Notes: generated by a model not told the origin, from the letters alone. A stretch of 64,000 nt of DNA from Dactylellina haptotyla (GCA_031310005.1 CM062379.1:3596001-3660000); one strand, 5' to 3'. Shown: positions 1 to 11,252, counted from the stretch's first letter. A program made the numbers and translations.

Positions 1-549
1 TATAGTTACACTTTCAGACCTGGACATTCGAAGTTGAGAATCCGAAAGTTAAAATGATGGGTACAGGTACGTATGCGAAAGGTTATATAGGGGACAAGTT
101 ACTACAGCTAGACCGAGACGTCGCCAGGTGTCTCTCTATCCGAGTAAAATTTTCGAACCAGATTTATAATTTTGCCTTCGCTATTGAATTCTCGTTCCTA
201 TTGCGGCTGAGAGTGTATCAGTTGGTAATTAGTGAAAGTCTGCTTGTAGCACAAGCCATCAAAACTTCGTTCCCTTCAGGTAAAGAACCCTCCGCAAGCT
301 ACTGTGGATTGATCCTTTAAACGGCACCAGGTCGAAAATAGATTTTAAAGTAGGTGGTGTAAATATATGCACCATGTGCGTGGTCGCGCACGACTTGCAC
401 AGACTGGAACGGTTCCTGGCCCGGTCCCGTCAGGCTCGCTTCGCTTCCGCAGGGTTCGCAACTCTGCTGTTAGTTATATTTTTTGTTCACGCAAGATCGC
501 GCTGTAATTCGTCCCAACTTCAAGTCTCGTAACGACAACCGTAGCAACA
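1..549. other. Gene-poor left edge
   Basis: I see no supported gene. The short open frames here have no recognisable protein features. The last ~100 bases probably hold the leader of the open frame that starts at 550. Confidence 0.4.
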
Positions 550-1305
550 ATGCCGCTGTTAGAGGCCAGCGAAGTCGTGGCGTTGGGGCTCTCCCCGGAC
601 GAATTTCCTGTCTTCAATTCTCCGTCGGCGTCGTCTCCTTCCAAGCCAGCCCCCGCTGCCAGAGACAGACGTATTCCACAGGCTGGTGGACAAGGTGGCA
701 GGACAGCCGTCCCGACGAGAAGAACCAGCAGAACTCTCACTCTCGCTACTACAACGGCCTCTTTGTCCTCCCGTTCGGTCTCTTCGACCTCCTCGGTTTC
801 TGCGTCTCCAACTCTCTCCGCATCCAAGTTTCATTTTGGGGGAGACGATAGTAGCAATTTCGAAGTGTGCATACAAGTACCCTCAAAGCGAAAACTCGCT
901 GTACTGCAGCAGTATGAGCGATTCCCTGAAGCCGATGTCGCGACAAAGAGCGTGGAGACTGTGACGGAAGCGGGTGACGCCATTGCAGATAGCAATAATG
1001 ATGATGAAGCCGGGACCGCTGAGAAGAGGCGGCGAACAGAAACCTCTGCTGCAGACGAGCCAGGGAGCGATAGACTGGAACTAATAGATTGTCATGGAGG
1101 CGACGACAGCAGCAAGCTGCCCTTAGCTGCTGCTGGAAACCCTGAATCCCGTAAACAGCCTGAAACTACAATAGTTGATGCATATATTATTATTGTCTTT
1201 ATTCTGATCTATGCCAACTATGCCGTAGCGAATACCGAGCGACTGGTTCTTGCAATGGCCGATAGCAAGCCCTCACTCGAATCGTCCAATGCACCAACCG
1301 TATAG
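550..1305 (+). CDS. Hypothetical low-complexity protein, 251 aa
   Basis: A single open frame begins at an ATG with A at -3. I do not recognise the product. The first ~90 residues are rich in Ser, Ala, Pro and Thr. A basic patch (KRRRTE) near residue 155 could be a nuclear signal. An Ile-rich hydrophobic stretch (AYIIIVFILIYANYAV) lies near residues 210-225, so a membrane anchor near the C-terminus is possible. An alternative is that an intron removes this hydrophobic stretch and the true C-terminus differs. The opposite strand also carries open frames here, which lowers confidence that this is a real gene. Confidence 0.35.
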   Translation: MPLLEASEVVALGLSPDEFPVFNSPSASSPSKPAPAARDRRIPQAGGQGGRTAVPTRRTSRTLTLATTTASLSSRSVSSTSSVSASPTLSASKFHFGGDDSSNFEVCIQVPSKRKLAVLQQYERFPEADVATKSVETVTEAGDAIADSNNDDEAGTAEKRRRTETSAADEPGSDRLELIDCHGGDDSSKLPLAAAGNPESRKQPETTIVDAYIIIVFILIYANYAVANTERLVLAMADSKPSLESSNAPTV

Positions 1306-1966
1306 AAGTGGCCGAAGCGAAGCCTTCATCCTGCGCCCAAAGTGCCCAGCTCCGCAGCTCTGTCGATTACGTGGCTGACCGACGAGGTGTTCGAGATTCG
1401 CTGTTTCTAAAAGGGCTGCAAAAATACCCGCAGCGGCCATCCAAAATGCCATCATCAGCAAACCATCTTCGACTACCCGAAATTATTTTGTTTATCGGTT
1501 GACAGACTTGAGGTTGTATTTTCCCTTTGCTGTGGGTGAATTTTCCTCGCCATTTAAGCAACTGTTGGAAAATTGGCTTCCTCTTTTATCTCTAACACCG
1601 TATTCACCTTATCTTCTTCTCTTTCTCCGTCTTCATAACCATCACCACCACCACCATCATCATCATTTCTCTTCTATCATCATTCCAATCCTTCATCAAA
1701 CCATTGCGTACTTCCAGTTCACCATTTGGGTTCGCTTCTGTCGCACTGACACTGCCGCCCTATTGTTGCAACTACCCTTCTCGCCTTGTTCTATCTCAAT
1801 CTGCTCTACTCTCCTTCCATCCATTCGATATCACATCCGCCGGCATTGCAAAAGAGAACTCATTTCGATTGCAGTTCATCATCCTCATCTCCTCAACATC
1901 TAATATTACGTTCCTTGATCAAATTATTCATATTCATCTGCTTACTTTGTGCAATCATAATCAACG
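1306..1966. other. Intergenic, His/Thr-codon pyrimidine tract
   Basis: There is no clear gene. A run of CAC/CAT triplets lies at about 1638-1672 (accatcaccacc-type repeats) inside a CT-rich stretch, which reads like the leader of the downstream gene at 1967. Confidence 0.4.
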
Positions 1967-4759
1967 ATGGGTGGAAAGGAAAACCGGGGTCATGCAGAAG
2001 ATCGTTGCGACGAATCAAAACGAGGGCGTTCTCGCACAAAGGAATGGGATCCAGCCTACACACACAGGGAATCTGAGAACCTCTCGCCATCCAGACAGCC
2101 TGACACCGAAGTCCAAAACAGTTCTAGATTTAATACGGACCGTCCTACTTTGGGCTCTAGTGATGTTACCCACTATTCTCATCGAAATAAGAGTGGCTAC
2201 CGACGTGACCGCTCTGATACTCGACATGATTCGACCAATCGCCGCTTTTCCCAGTCTACTGGCAGTCAGAAATTATCTCACAGCCCCGCCAGATTCAATC
2301 GTTCCTTTTCGAATAAATTCCGGCCCCGTGCTCGAAGCTCCGAGGACGGCTCAACTCGACCTCTAGACTTGACCCGGCGTCTGTCTCAACACCATCAGCC
2401 CTTGCAAAGACAGGGATCCCGGCGTGTGAATACTCCAACCTCTGGTCACACCCGACGCCAGCAATCGCCGACTTCTAGGGGCCAGTTCGTCAACGACGAC
2501 CGTAGCCGCTACGATCAAAATCGGAACAATGATAGATATGCTCAGAGATATGATGCTAGGCCGGATCGAGATTCGGATCGTTCCGACCACATTGGTAGTT
2601 CGTATTCGCACCCTGAGGAATCAAAGAAAAAGTCTCGAGTGGTTTCGATGTCCGGTATCCCCACTTCAACAGCTATTGATTCTCCTCCCACTCCTACGCC
2701 CCTTCGAAGAACAGCTGAAACTTCCGATAACCCAAACGCCACGCACTCAGATGCACCCTCTTCTCCGGATAGTTGCTCGTCTCTGCAATTTGAGAGTCCG
2801 CTAAGGTGTCTATCTAAATTTCAAGACAAAAGACCACCGTCCACATCTGGGTCCGTCATAGGAGCTCCTCCACGCAAGAAGAAGGAGAGCGTCTATATTG
2901 CAGAGACTATAGACGTACATTCCACCTCCCGAATTCTAGACTTCAGTGAGGCCATACATTCTCCAAGAGAACCGCCCCCTCAAATAAACGCTTCCGGAAA
3001 CAATAGCGAGATATCCCCAACTGCTAAAATCCACGGACCAAAATTGAGCCAAGAAAACGAGCCGACTGCTACACAGGTAAACGAACCCACAGGTGTGGTA
3101 GATGCACCACGCCCGCGCTTCGCTCGTGGACAGATATTCAGGAATGATCCCTACAGCGCCGCATCGATAGCCCCACCTTCAACTGGAGCAAAGAAAGGAA
3201 AGGCACCCCAACGGTCTAGTTGTTTGAGGACTACCGAGAATGTTACTGCGAATGATGCACAGGACAAAGGGGAAGACACGGGGGTCTCAGCCTCACCTGA
3301 ATTGCATAACTTCTCTGATACCCCGGATGATCGCTATCAAACTCCTCTGACTGCGAGCGTTATGAGCAAATCCAATAGCGTCGAACCCATGGTTAGTAGG
3401 GGACCCCAAGAAGTAAAAACTGAAGGGTTAGAGGTAAATTCGGTCACTCTGCGGAAGAGGAATATTTTGAAAGGTCCTAAACCGGATCCCGTACCATTGA
3501 AAGACCCCGAGCTTGATCCGAGAAGATCAATAAATGATGCGTATAAAGTATTCTTGTTCGAAATGATACGCATAATCCTATTCCCAAAGAACCCTCATGT
3601 TATTGCTGGAGACACTATGAGGAACGAAGAGAGAAACATAATGGAGAGGCTCGTGCGGATGAGCGATATACCCACTGGAAGAAACATTATCATACGATTA
3701 GTCATGCAAGGTATCCACGCATTGTACGGAGATAACTTCCGCGCCGTCACAGATGAATGGCGCAGCGAATTCAAAGAGGAAATGCGACGGACACACCTTG
3801 TAATCAAACCACCGTATCGCCGTGATAAAGACAAAAATGGGGCGAAGAAAGTTTTGGTGGCCTTAAACGAGAACAGAACTCCAGTCCGCTGCAGCTGCTG
3901 CAAGCGACGCCATCTGGTTTCCTCTGCTGTCGAGTTCTCAGGGATCCCTTATAGCTCCACCAAAGATTATGCGCTCTACAATATGCTTAAAGAACGAGAT
4001 CAAGACGCTGAGACAGATTACAAATCTGATCAACCGGGAGGTGTTACTAAACGGTTCAACTTAGGACAGTACGTACTACGCCGAGCTCTGAACTAACCTA
4101 TTATTGTTGCTTCCCCCCTCCTGCTAACAAATATATCTAGGAATTGTGAGAAAATCATCGTACTACACCACAAGCTCAGACATTGGGAGCGTCTTCTCAC
4201 CCGCTGGGTTCGAGAGCAACTCGAAAACAGAAAACTTATCGAAAACGGCGTGTCAATATATCAAGCGAGGCATGAATTGAAGGGAGTGCATGAAAATACG
4301 ACCAGCATTTGCGAAGGGTTCTTTCTTGACAACGAAGCAGAGCTCAATTCTCGCCTCAAGGAGTTACAAAGTTCTGTCATGGCTGCGAGGAGGATCAGGG
4401 CTAACCGCCGCGGTTGGTCGTTTCAGTTCAAGAAGAAGCGCAGGGGAGGGAAGGAGAGAAAGGAGAGAAAAGACAAAACGAAGGAGGAAGAAGAGGAACA
4501 GAATATTCTTCGTTCCATATTGCCCCCTTGGGTAGGCATGATCGAAGTGAAACCCGCCCCTGACCAACCTGTTGGTAACCCCGAGCCTGAGCGTCCATGG
4601 GAAGACCCAGAAGATGGGACGGCCAATGCAGATCACGCATCTGATTCGGATGACTATGTCTTCTTGGACTTTGATGACCGCCTGAGGATTGGTGAGACTA
4701 ACGAAATGGAGCGACCCAAAAAACCCGAGAAGAAGCGTCGGGATCCTCGCCAGCGGTAG
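1967..4759 (+). CDS. Hypothetical disordered protein with basic C-terminus, 906 aa
   Basis: Two exons, 1967-4068 and 4141-4759, are joined across a 72-base intron (GTACGT donor, CTAAC branch site, TAG acceptor) that restores the frame in a Gln codon. I do not recognise the family. The first ~500 residues are Ser/Arg/Asp/Pro-rich and probably disordered. A predicted folded part follows (about 520-760), with helical segments and a Cys cluster (RCSCCKRRH) near residue 645. The second exon encodes a helical stretch (HHKLRHWERLLTRW) and then a Lys/Glu-rich region (KKKRRGGKERKERKDK) and an acidic tail (DSDDYVFLDFDD). The basic stretch suggests nuclear or nucleic-acid association; that is inference. 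Confidence 0.7.
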
Positions 4760-5489
4760 GTATTGTGCAATGAGTACCTTGCCGCTTTAGGTTCTTAGGA
4801 CTATTACAAGGTTGAGAAACTAAAGAAAACAAGAAAAAAGGCGACACGGCATTTCATTTTTTTGGTTTCATTCTTCCCTCAAGTGGGACAACAGAGTTGT
4901 CGTATGGACTCGTCGTCATATAAATGTGTGCTTCGGCATTGGACTCGTTGGTATCAACGGCGGCGATTATTTTTCCGCCTGCATATTCACACAACATATC
5001 ACTTTCTTTGTATTCATTGCTTGGGCGTGTATTATTGGCATTCTCCGGCGTTCTTGTAAAGATTATTACTCCCCTTTCTTCTTTTTTCTTAGCATAGCAT
5101 AGCATAGCATAGCGCGTCAAATGAAACAAACAGCCGTTCGCCCTAAATAACAGTCCTCTACTAGATCCCGTCGCAACCGCCAGATAGATATAACCTGACA
5201 ATGTTGGAGAAAGTGGCTGTCAGATGTGTGAAATGGAAAGAAAAAATTGCTTGATATATGTACAGATTAAAGGCCGGGCGATCGGAAGCCAAAAGGATTT
5301 GAATAAACGGGAGGGTGTGTTTATAGTACAAGGCAAAAGGTTTGACGTGGATATCGTAATCGTTTATTTCTTTTTTTTTCAATTTCCTTGGGAAACCCAA
5401 CCAAGGAAATATACCAATTGGAAGAGAGGAGAAAGCTAGAGCTTGAGTTCGTGGGGTGAAGAAGACGGAAAAGCGTTAGGTTATGGCGT
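4760..5489. other. Convergent intergenic region
   Basis: This is the space between the converging 3' ends of the gene at 1967-4759 and TOM22. It is AT-rich with T-runs and holds one short tandem repeat. I see no gene. Confidence 0.5.
5091..5113. repeat. (AGCAT)n microsatellite
   Basis: The pentanucleotide AGCAT is repeated four times and followed by AGC, in the convergent 3' region. Confidence 0.9.
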
Positions 5490-6072
5490 TTACCGCTTTG
5501 GTAGTTCTGGTGGGGCCATTGAGGATTTCGAGCCGGGTGTGATGAGCTGCAAAAGTTTTTGTTAGCATATATTTTTATTAGGTCAAATTTAACCCCGGAG
5601 CTAGATTTTTGTCTAGCTCGCAAGAGTAATGGGGTTTGGTTTTGAGAGAGGGAAGTAAAGGGCTAACCTCGTTCAAGTTCTGTTGCATCTGCATCTCCTT
5701 CTCCATCTCGATAACCTGCTGCTCCTCCTGCCACGCGAGGACATACGGCACACCGAGCATTAAAGCCGAGGTGCTCAAAACCCACATTGTCTTTCCGCCG
5801 AACGACAGACCGGAAGAAACTAAGCCGTACGTGCTGTTGAAGGATCTGGAGAGCTGTGCGCGCCTGCCGGGTGGGATGATATCCTTCAGAGCGACGATGC
5901 GGTCGTAGAGGGTTTCGGAATCGAGGTCGGCGACGGAGGAGGTTTCTGAGGCTTCGGAGGCATCGTCATCGGTTATCGAGGAGTCGGTATCGGTATAGTA
6001 TGCGTCGTCTTCCTGGGGACCCTGTTGCTTCTCGTCGTAGTGCTCGTCTTGGACTTCGGTTAGTTGGACCAT
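5490..6072 (-). CDS. tom22: Mitochondrial import receptor subunit TOM22, 153 aa
   Basis: This is the central receptor and organiser of the TOM complex in the mitochondrial outer membrane. Exons are 5668-6072 and 5490-5546, with a 121-base intron. The terminal exon adds LITPGSKSSMAPPELPKR, which resembles the usual short intermembrane-space tail; reading through the intron would give an atypical end. The N-terminal half is acidic (runs of Asp, Glu and Ser), as expected of the presequence-binding cytosolic domain. A conserved segment (LYDRIVALKDIIPPGRR) leads to a single membrane helix around residues 100-118 (MWVLSTSALMLGVPYVLAW). Length fits fungal TOM22. It is transcribed divergently from the PDI gene. 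Confidence 0.93.
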
Positions 6073-6640
6073 TGTGACGGCTTTTTTGTTGGTAGGTTGG
6101 GGATTATTTTAGGTAACGGTCTACGTTATTTTGAATTAGGTAGTATATTATGATTAGGAGGTATTAGGGCGAGAAAGCCGTGGTATTGGGGATGCTTTTG
6201 CAAGGTCGTGGGTGATTGATGAGGTTGAAGAGTGGAAGTTGAGGATTTCCAAGGTGGGCTGTCGCTTAATGAAATTTTTTGGTGACGCAGGTTGGACGTT
6301 GGCGCTCGCCCGGGAACGTGTCCCGGTGTCCTTATCGATTGCTCCCGGAGCACTGAGGTGTGCACCGGAGCCACACGCCCGGGGGATGTTTACAGGCTGG
6401 CCTGTCTGACGGCATTGCAGCGAATTACCAAGCATAAACTGGCACCACACGCACGTCCTTCCCACGTCTTGCGGACACCTTTATACTATTCACGGGGTAT
6501 TTAAGATCTCCACTCGGTCGAGCTTTCGTGAGGATTGCTTCTTCCCTTTTATCCGGCACTCGCGATCTCGCTTTCTATTCAGTTTCGTTGTTGTTCTCGT
6601 TTGGCTAAAAGCAATTGATATTTTTGGCGGTTTATCAAAG
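6073..6640. promoter_or_regulatory. Shared upstream region of TOM22 and PDI
   Basis: The region separates divergent start codons. It holds a perfect 6-base inverted repeat CCGGGA-5-TCCCGG at 6310-6326 and GCTCC-C-GGAGC at 6341-6351. A CCACGTC motif lies near 6459, reminiscent of ACGT-core stress elements. No factor can be assigned from sequence alone. Confidence 0.5.
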
Positions 6641-8061
6641 ATGAAGTTCCTACTCTCAGCAGCCTCGGTGCTGTTCTATGCCTCCCTTGCGCTTGCAGGT
6701 GCCGACGTCGTCGAGCTCACAGACAAGAACTTTGATAGTATCATCAACCAGGGAAAGCCTGCTTTGGTCAAGTTTTATGCTGTAAGTCCGCGTTCTTTTT
6801 GATATCTAGTTGAAAGCACTACTGACGTCGCGTGGATGGACTATAGGACTGGTGTGGACGTATGTTTAAAGCTCCCTCCCTGACACACGCACTCGATTAG
6901 CTCCTAGTTGGAATAGTTTGATTGACGAACGGAATTACATAGACTGCAAGAAGCTTGCTCCAGCCTATGATGAGCTAGGAACGGCATTTTCGTCCGTTAA
7001 AGACAAAGTTATTATTGCCAAAATCGATGGCTCTAGTACGTATCTATCGCCCTTTCCTACTATCGATATATTCTTCAATTTAGACGGTGCATCTAACCTG
7101 GCCGCCCGCTTAACAGAAAATAAGAAAATCAACAGTCAATACGGCGTCAAGGGATTCCCAACTCTTAAGTGGTTTAGTGGTGACAAAGCCAAAGAACCCG
7201 AAGACTACAAGGGCGGACGAACACTAGAGGCATTGAGCGAATTTGTCACCAAGAAATCCGGTGCCAAGGCAAAGGGTGCTGCTGCTGCGAAGAAGGAGCC
7301 TGTTAGCCATGTCAAGATTCTCACCGACAGCAACTTCGAGGAAATTGTGAGCGACCCTAAGAAGAACGTATTCGTCAAGTTCTACGCTCCATGGTGCGGA
7401 CGTAAGTTAAAGAATTTTGAATTAAGGTGCAATATCAGGAATAGCTGATACTAATCCTTGAAAACTCGGCACAGACTGCAAGAGCCTCGCCCCGATCTAC
7501 GAAATGCTGGCCGTTGACTTTTCCCGGGAGCCCAGCATCGTGATTGCCGAAGTTGACTGCAACAATCAGAATACAAAGGCTTCTTGCGACAAGCACGAAA
7601 TCCAGAGCTTCCCAACCCTCAAATACTTCCCAGCGGGTGCTTCCGCCAAGGTCATCGAGTTCATGGGCGAGCGCGAGGAAAGTTCAATGCTGGCCTTCGT
7701 AAACGCGCATGCGGGCACCGATCGTCTAGCAGGTGGCCGACTAGGCCCCAATTCAGGAACAATCAGGCTTCTCGATGAGATGATCAAGGAGAAGCTTCCA
7801 AAGGGTCTCGCTGGAATCGCTGACGAATTTGAAGACGCGGCTAAGCTCATCGAAGACAAGTACGCCAAGTACTATATCAACGTCGCTAAGAAGCTCCAAG
7901 CTAAGGCCACCTACGTTACCGACGAGTTGACCAGATTGGGCAAGTTGATTACTGGTGGCAATCTGCACGCCGACAAGGTTGATGATTTCACTATCAAGCA
8001 GAACATCTTGAAGAGGTTCCAGGGCACTACGCAAGAGGAGACTGGCAAGGACGAGTTGTAA
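6641..8061 (+). CDS. tigA: ER protein disulfide isomerase, ERp38/TigA type, 372 aa
   Basis: Forms and rearranges disulfides in the ER lumen. Five exons: 6641-6781, 6847-6859, 6943-7035, 7117-7401, 7475-8061. A signal peptide (about residues 1-19) precedes two thioredoxin domains with CGHC active sites at residues 50-53 and 176-179. An ERp29-like all-helical domain follows (about 265-360), and the protein ends in KDEL for ER retrieval. Exon 2 is only 13 bases. Introns 2 and 4 both split the His codon of CGHC after its first base. The first active site reads DWCGHC rather than the common PWCGHC. Intron 3 (81 bases) is in frame and stop-free, so retention would add 27 residues. The domain order and length fit the fungal TigA/ERp38 family. 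Confidence 0.93.
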
Positions 8062-8610
8062 AAGTCGAGTCCTTTTTTTATTTCACGAAGTAAAGAGAAA
8101 AGAGTAAATATAATAAGGTTCGAGTTTTCAGTTAGGGAGTATTCAGACTGTACATCCAGTGTATCCGCTTGTAGCACGGAATAGCTCTTGCAATCCACTT
8201 TCCAATAGGGAAGGGCCAAAAAAAATAATATAATCTTTTAAGTTTCACAAATAAAAACCAATCGTTCTACAGCTAGATAAATGTTAGAATATATCCCTTT
8301 ATGTCACTCTCAAGAGGTGTTTGGTATCGTTTGATATTGAAAACGCAAGAGTACTCGAAAAGAAGGTATCGTAACACTGCTCCCCTGAGAAAATGGTTTA
8401 TACACAAGATATCGACTCTTCCAACAATTGAACGCCAAAATGCTATGCCGTAAAGCTCCCCGGTACTGGTAATCCGACAGGTAAAAGGAAAAATGCTGCT
8501 GTCCCGCTGATTCCGTATCTCCCGCAAGCTGCATCCACACGAGACTTATCCATCCCGGGTTTCCTCAGCTCAAATGAATTACGATGACCCGCGTACACCG
8601 ATCCGGACCA
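8062..8610. other. Convergent 3' region
   Basis: AT-rich DNA between the converging PDI and HSBP1-like genes. I see no gene. Confidence 0.45.
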
Positions 8611-8951
8611 CTAGTCCTTCGGTTCCCCTGCAGTATCGCTGCCGTCTTCCTTTTTATCGGCGGTATCGTCCCCGAGTTCGCTTGTCGTATGTGATGCTAG
8701 GATGGACTGTTCGAGGACATCGAGACGGGTGGAGATTTCGTCTACTGCGCGGAGGCAAGAGCCTGTATTAGCTTCTAACTGGTGAGAGATGGGAGTGTAG
8801 TGGACGTACGCCTGCCGAAGAATTCTTGTGACGCGGTGTTGAACTTATCCGTCAACTTGTCGATTGCGGTGTTGATATCCGCGATGACCTCGTCGACAGA
8901 CTGCGGGTGCGAGGACGCCGGCCGGCTTGTGGAAGGTGTTGAGCCGTTCAT
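8611..8951 (-). CDS. Heat shock factor-binding protein 1-like coiled coil, 91 aa
   Basis: Assembled from exons 8810-8951 and 8611-8744 with a 65-base intron. The joined protein has a Ser/Pro-rich start, then heptads (AIDKLTDKFNTASQEFFGR and LDEISTRLDVLEQSI) that match the spacing of HSBP1, a small trimeric coiled coil that in animals binds the HSF1 oligomerisation region. The tail is acidic. An alternative acceptor 18 bases upstream (TACAG) is also in frame and would insert six residues into the coiled coil; I prefer the GCGCAG acceptor because it keeps the heptad register. The start ATG has no strong upstream competitor, but a further 5' exon is possible. Confidence 0.6.
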
Positions 8952-9460
8952 GAGGGACGTCGGTAAGGGCTTCGTACTGGAATAGATTCTGTCTTATCGG
9001 GCCGGTAGACGGACGGCTATGGGGACCCCGAGAGTGAGATGGTGAAGGTAATATATGGCGGGGATTTGTGGGTGGTTGGTTTTGGGGTTTGTTGTGGAGG
9101 TATGGCCAAGCATTCTGGTGGTCCGATTTCAAGGTGCAGACCGGCTGCGGCCAACTATTCGATACGCCGAATTTTTCAAAGATTGAAGTAACAAGAATCC
9201 TTACATTTTGTATCCAACTTTGATATTTTGGTGTGCAAGTAGTCTTTCTACATGCCAGTAATTACAAATGTCTTTATACCTTTTAAATCGGTTCGTCGAG
9301 ATAACGTTAGAAGGTTGCTGGTGGTTGCGCAAGCCAGAGCTCCACAGTCGTGCAGCCACGCCAAAAATGCATGAATCCGTAGGTACTTAAACAAGACGTA
9401 TCTCAGGCACAACATTGTTGAACCTCCGGGAAGATACAGGAGTGGATTAAACACGAAAAG
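8952..9460. other. Divergent upstream region
   Basis: Sits between the HSBP1-like start and the F-box-like start. I recognise no gene or strong motif. Confidence 0.4.
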
Positions 9461-10918
9461 ATGACTGCTACTATCGAATCCCTCCCTTACGAACTTCTCG
9501 TCCAAATTATCTCTCAGATAGACGACAAAGGCGACCTGGACAGCCTCTGCCTTGCCCTCCCAGAAAGCGCTGGAAACATCATCACGAAATACCCCAAACT
9601 ACTGGAAAAGGTGTATCAGTCGGAAATCAGAGGAAAATATCTGCTGTTAAATGCCTTGATAACCTTCCAATTTCACTGCAGCAACGATATTGCCGCACTC
9701 CTCAAAGCAATCGATCCACGAACGCAAGCGAATACGTCGTTGCGCCGAACCCAGGAGCAAGCTCTCGATGAACAACGCGCTAGATATTTCGCCCATGAGG
9801 AACAGTCGCAATATTCGCCCCAGAAAGATGAGGCTTCCGTCCGCATTGAAAAGACCCTCAGCTGTCTCAAGCCGGAAATCATATCTCAAATGATAAATAC
9901 ACATGTTCAGGTTGAGAAATTATCAAAAATATTTATCCGGTACCAGTTTGATACGCACCAACAAACAGCAAAGCAAGCACCAGCATCGTGCGGTGAGAGG
10001 AGCAGAGTTATAACAGCAATCTACAGGACATTACTGATCGTTTTCATGCGGCTCATGTATCGTGGTAATTTTTTGGGATCGATAGTCGACTCGGGCACGC
10101 ACGAGGATGAGTCTTGCGTAGCTTACGTGAATTCGCAATACATGGGTGGCTTGTCCAACGCTTGGAGTATCTGGGAAGTCAAGGAGATTGCAGCAGTTGT
10201 GGATGTCCTGTGGAAGGAAATCCCTAGTAAAATTATCATCTCGGCGTCTGATGGCAAGATCTACCGTCAGGGCGGATGGGTTATCGAACAAGGAGAAGGT
10301 ATGAAAATGGGACGTCCCCCAACATTATCGTCGTGTAAATATTTTGGGAAACTGACAAAAGCTACTGTGTCCGCGGGTTTAGAAAAACTCTATGTGAATT
10401 ATCCTGTGGAAGCGATCAATATCTTATTCACTGGGCGCGAATGGAATTTGAACACGCAGGTGCAATTCCTCGAGTGCCTCGGAGATAGACAAAAGGCAGA
10501 AGAGTTCGTGGTTGGTCGCATCACCAGAGATCCTCAAGCCGCAACGATCCTCTCGGATCAGCGAGGCTCCATCGGCTATAACACAGAAATAACATTTCGT
10601 TCAAATCTGATCGGAAGATGTGAGGAGAGAATACGGAGCATTACGCAGATTAAAGCGCTGGCGCATGCGAAGTCCAACACCGATCATCCACTGTTATCAC
10701 CCCGGAGACTGGTTAGGGGCGACACTGGGGTCCTGTATATGCAAACGTCAACCCATCAAGGCCTTCATAAAACAGTTGACTGGACTGCGTTCGGGCCGGT
10801 GGAGCTGAGAGATTGCGTTTGGGACGACTTGCGGCTGGAAAAATTGGGCTATCATTTCCCGGACCTTGTGCAGTACAGGATGCAGCATGTAGCACCAACT
10901 CCGTGGGTTAATTCGTAG
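9461..10918 (+). CDS. F-box-like protein, 485 aa
   Basis: Single-exon gene. The first ~35 residues (ESLPYELLVQIISQIDDKGD) fit the F-box pattern LPxELLxxI, which in the family binds Skp1 and recruits substrates to SCF ubiquitin ligases. The remaining ~440 residues show no repeats or domain I can name. Many fungal genomes carry families of such F-box-headed proteins of unknown target. The F-box call rests on the N-terminal motif only. Confidence 0.75.
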   Translation: MTATIESLPYELLVQIISQIDDKGDLDSLCLALPESAGNIITKYPKLLEKVYQSEIRGKYLLLNALITFQFHCSNDIAALLKAIDPRTQANTSLRRTQEQALDEQRARYFAHEEQSQYSPQKDEASVRIEKTLSCLKPEIISQMINTHVQVEKLSKIFIRYQFDTHQQTAKQAPASCGERSRVITAIYRTLLIVFMRLMYRGNFLGSIVDSGTHEDESCVAYVNSQYMGGLSNAWSIWEVKEIAAVVDVLWKEIPSKIIISASDGKIYRQGGWVIEQGEGMKMGRPPTLSSCKYFGKLTKATVSAGLEKLYVNYPVEAINILFTGREWNLNTQVQFLECLGDRQKAEEFVVGRITRDPQAATILSDQRGSIGYNTEITFRSNLIGRCEERIRSITQIKALAHAKSNTDHPLLSPRRLVRGDTGVLYMQTSTHQGLHKTVDWTAFGPVELRDCVWDDLRLEKLGYHFPDLVQYRMQHVAPTPWVNS

Positions 10919-11155
10919 CAAAGCATTCCTTTTTTTTGGCGTAAATATTGTCTCGAAACCAGACCTTCGCTGCGAAGTGGTAGATATAAGTAACCAATAA
11001 AAATCAAAAATTATACTTCAAAGTAAGGTTTTTAGTATATTTACCCTGCAGAATGCTTCTATAGAAAACCCGTTCCAAAGGGCAGAAATATTTTGATGAA
11101 CGATTGCAATCCTTTATAAACTTATTTGCGCTCCTGTGTCTCCAACAAAGCAGCG

Positions 11156-11243
11156 GCGACTGTGGTTTAGTGGTATAATTCTCGCTTAGGGATACCTAAG
11201 TTCAAATTGCGAGAGGTCCCAGGTTCGATCCCTGGCAGTCGCC
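11156..11243 (+). tRNA. tRNA-Pro (AGG) with a 16-base intron
   Basis: The acceptor stem GCGACTG pairs with CAGTCGC, followed by a C discriminator. The T arm contains GGTTCGATCC. The anticodon stem CTCGC/GCGAG encloses a loop TT-AGG-G, interrupted one base after the anticodon by a 16-base intron (about 11192-11207). The intron contains CCTAA, which can pair with the anticodon loop as is typical of nuclear tRNA introns. The spliced length is 72 bases. The D-arm GGTTTAGTGG carries the A-box. Confidence 0.92.
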
Positions 11244-11247
11244 TAAC

Positions 11248-11252
11248 TTTTT
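11248..11252 (+). terminator. RNA polymerase III terminator
   Basis: A run of five T residues lies four bases after the tRNA 3' end, the usual polymerase III stop signal. Confidence 0.8.

Noticed and set aside
8745-8762. Upstream acceptor in the HSBP1-like gene
   Set aside because: It breaks the heptad register; it is reported as a possible alternative rather than the main model.
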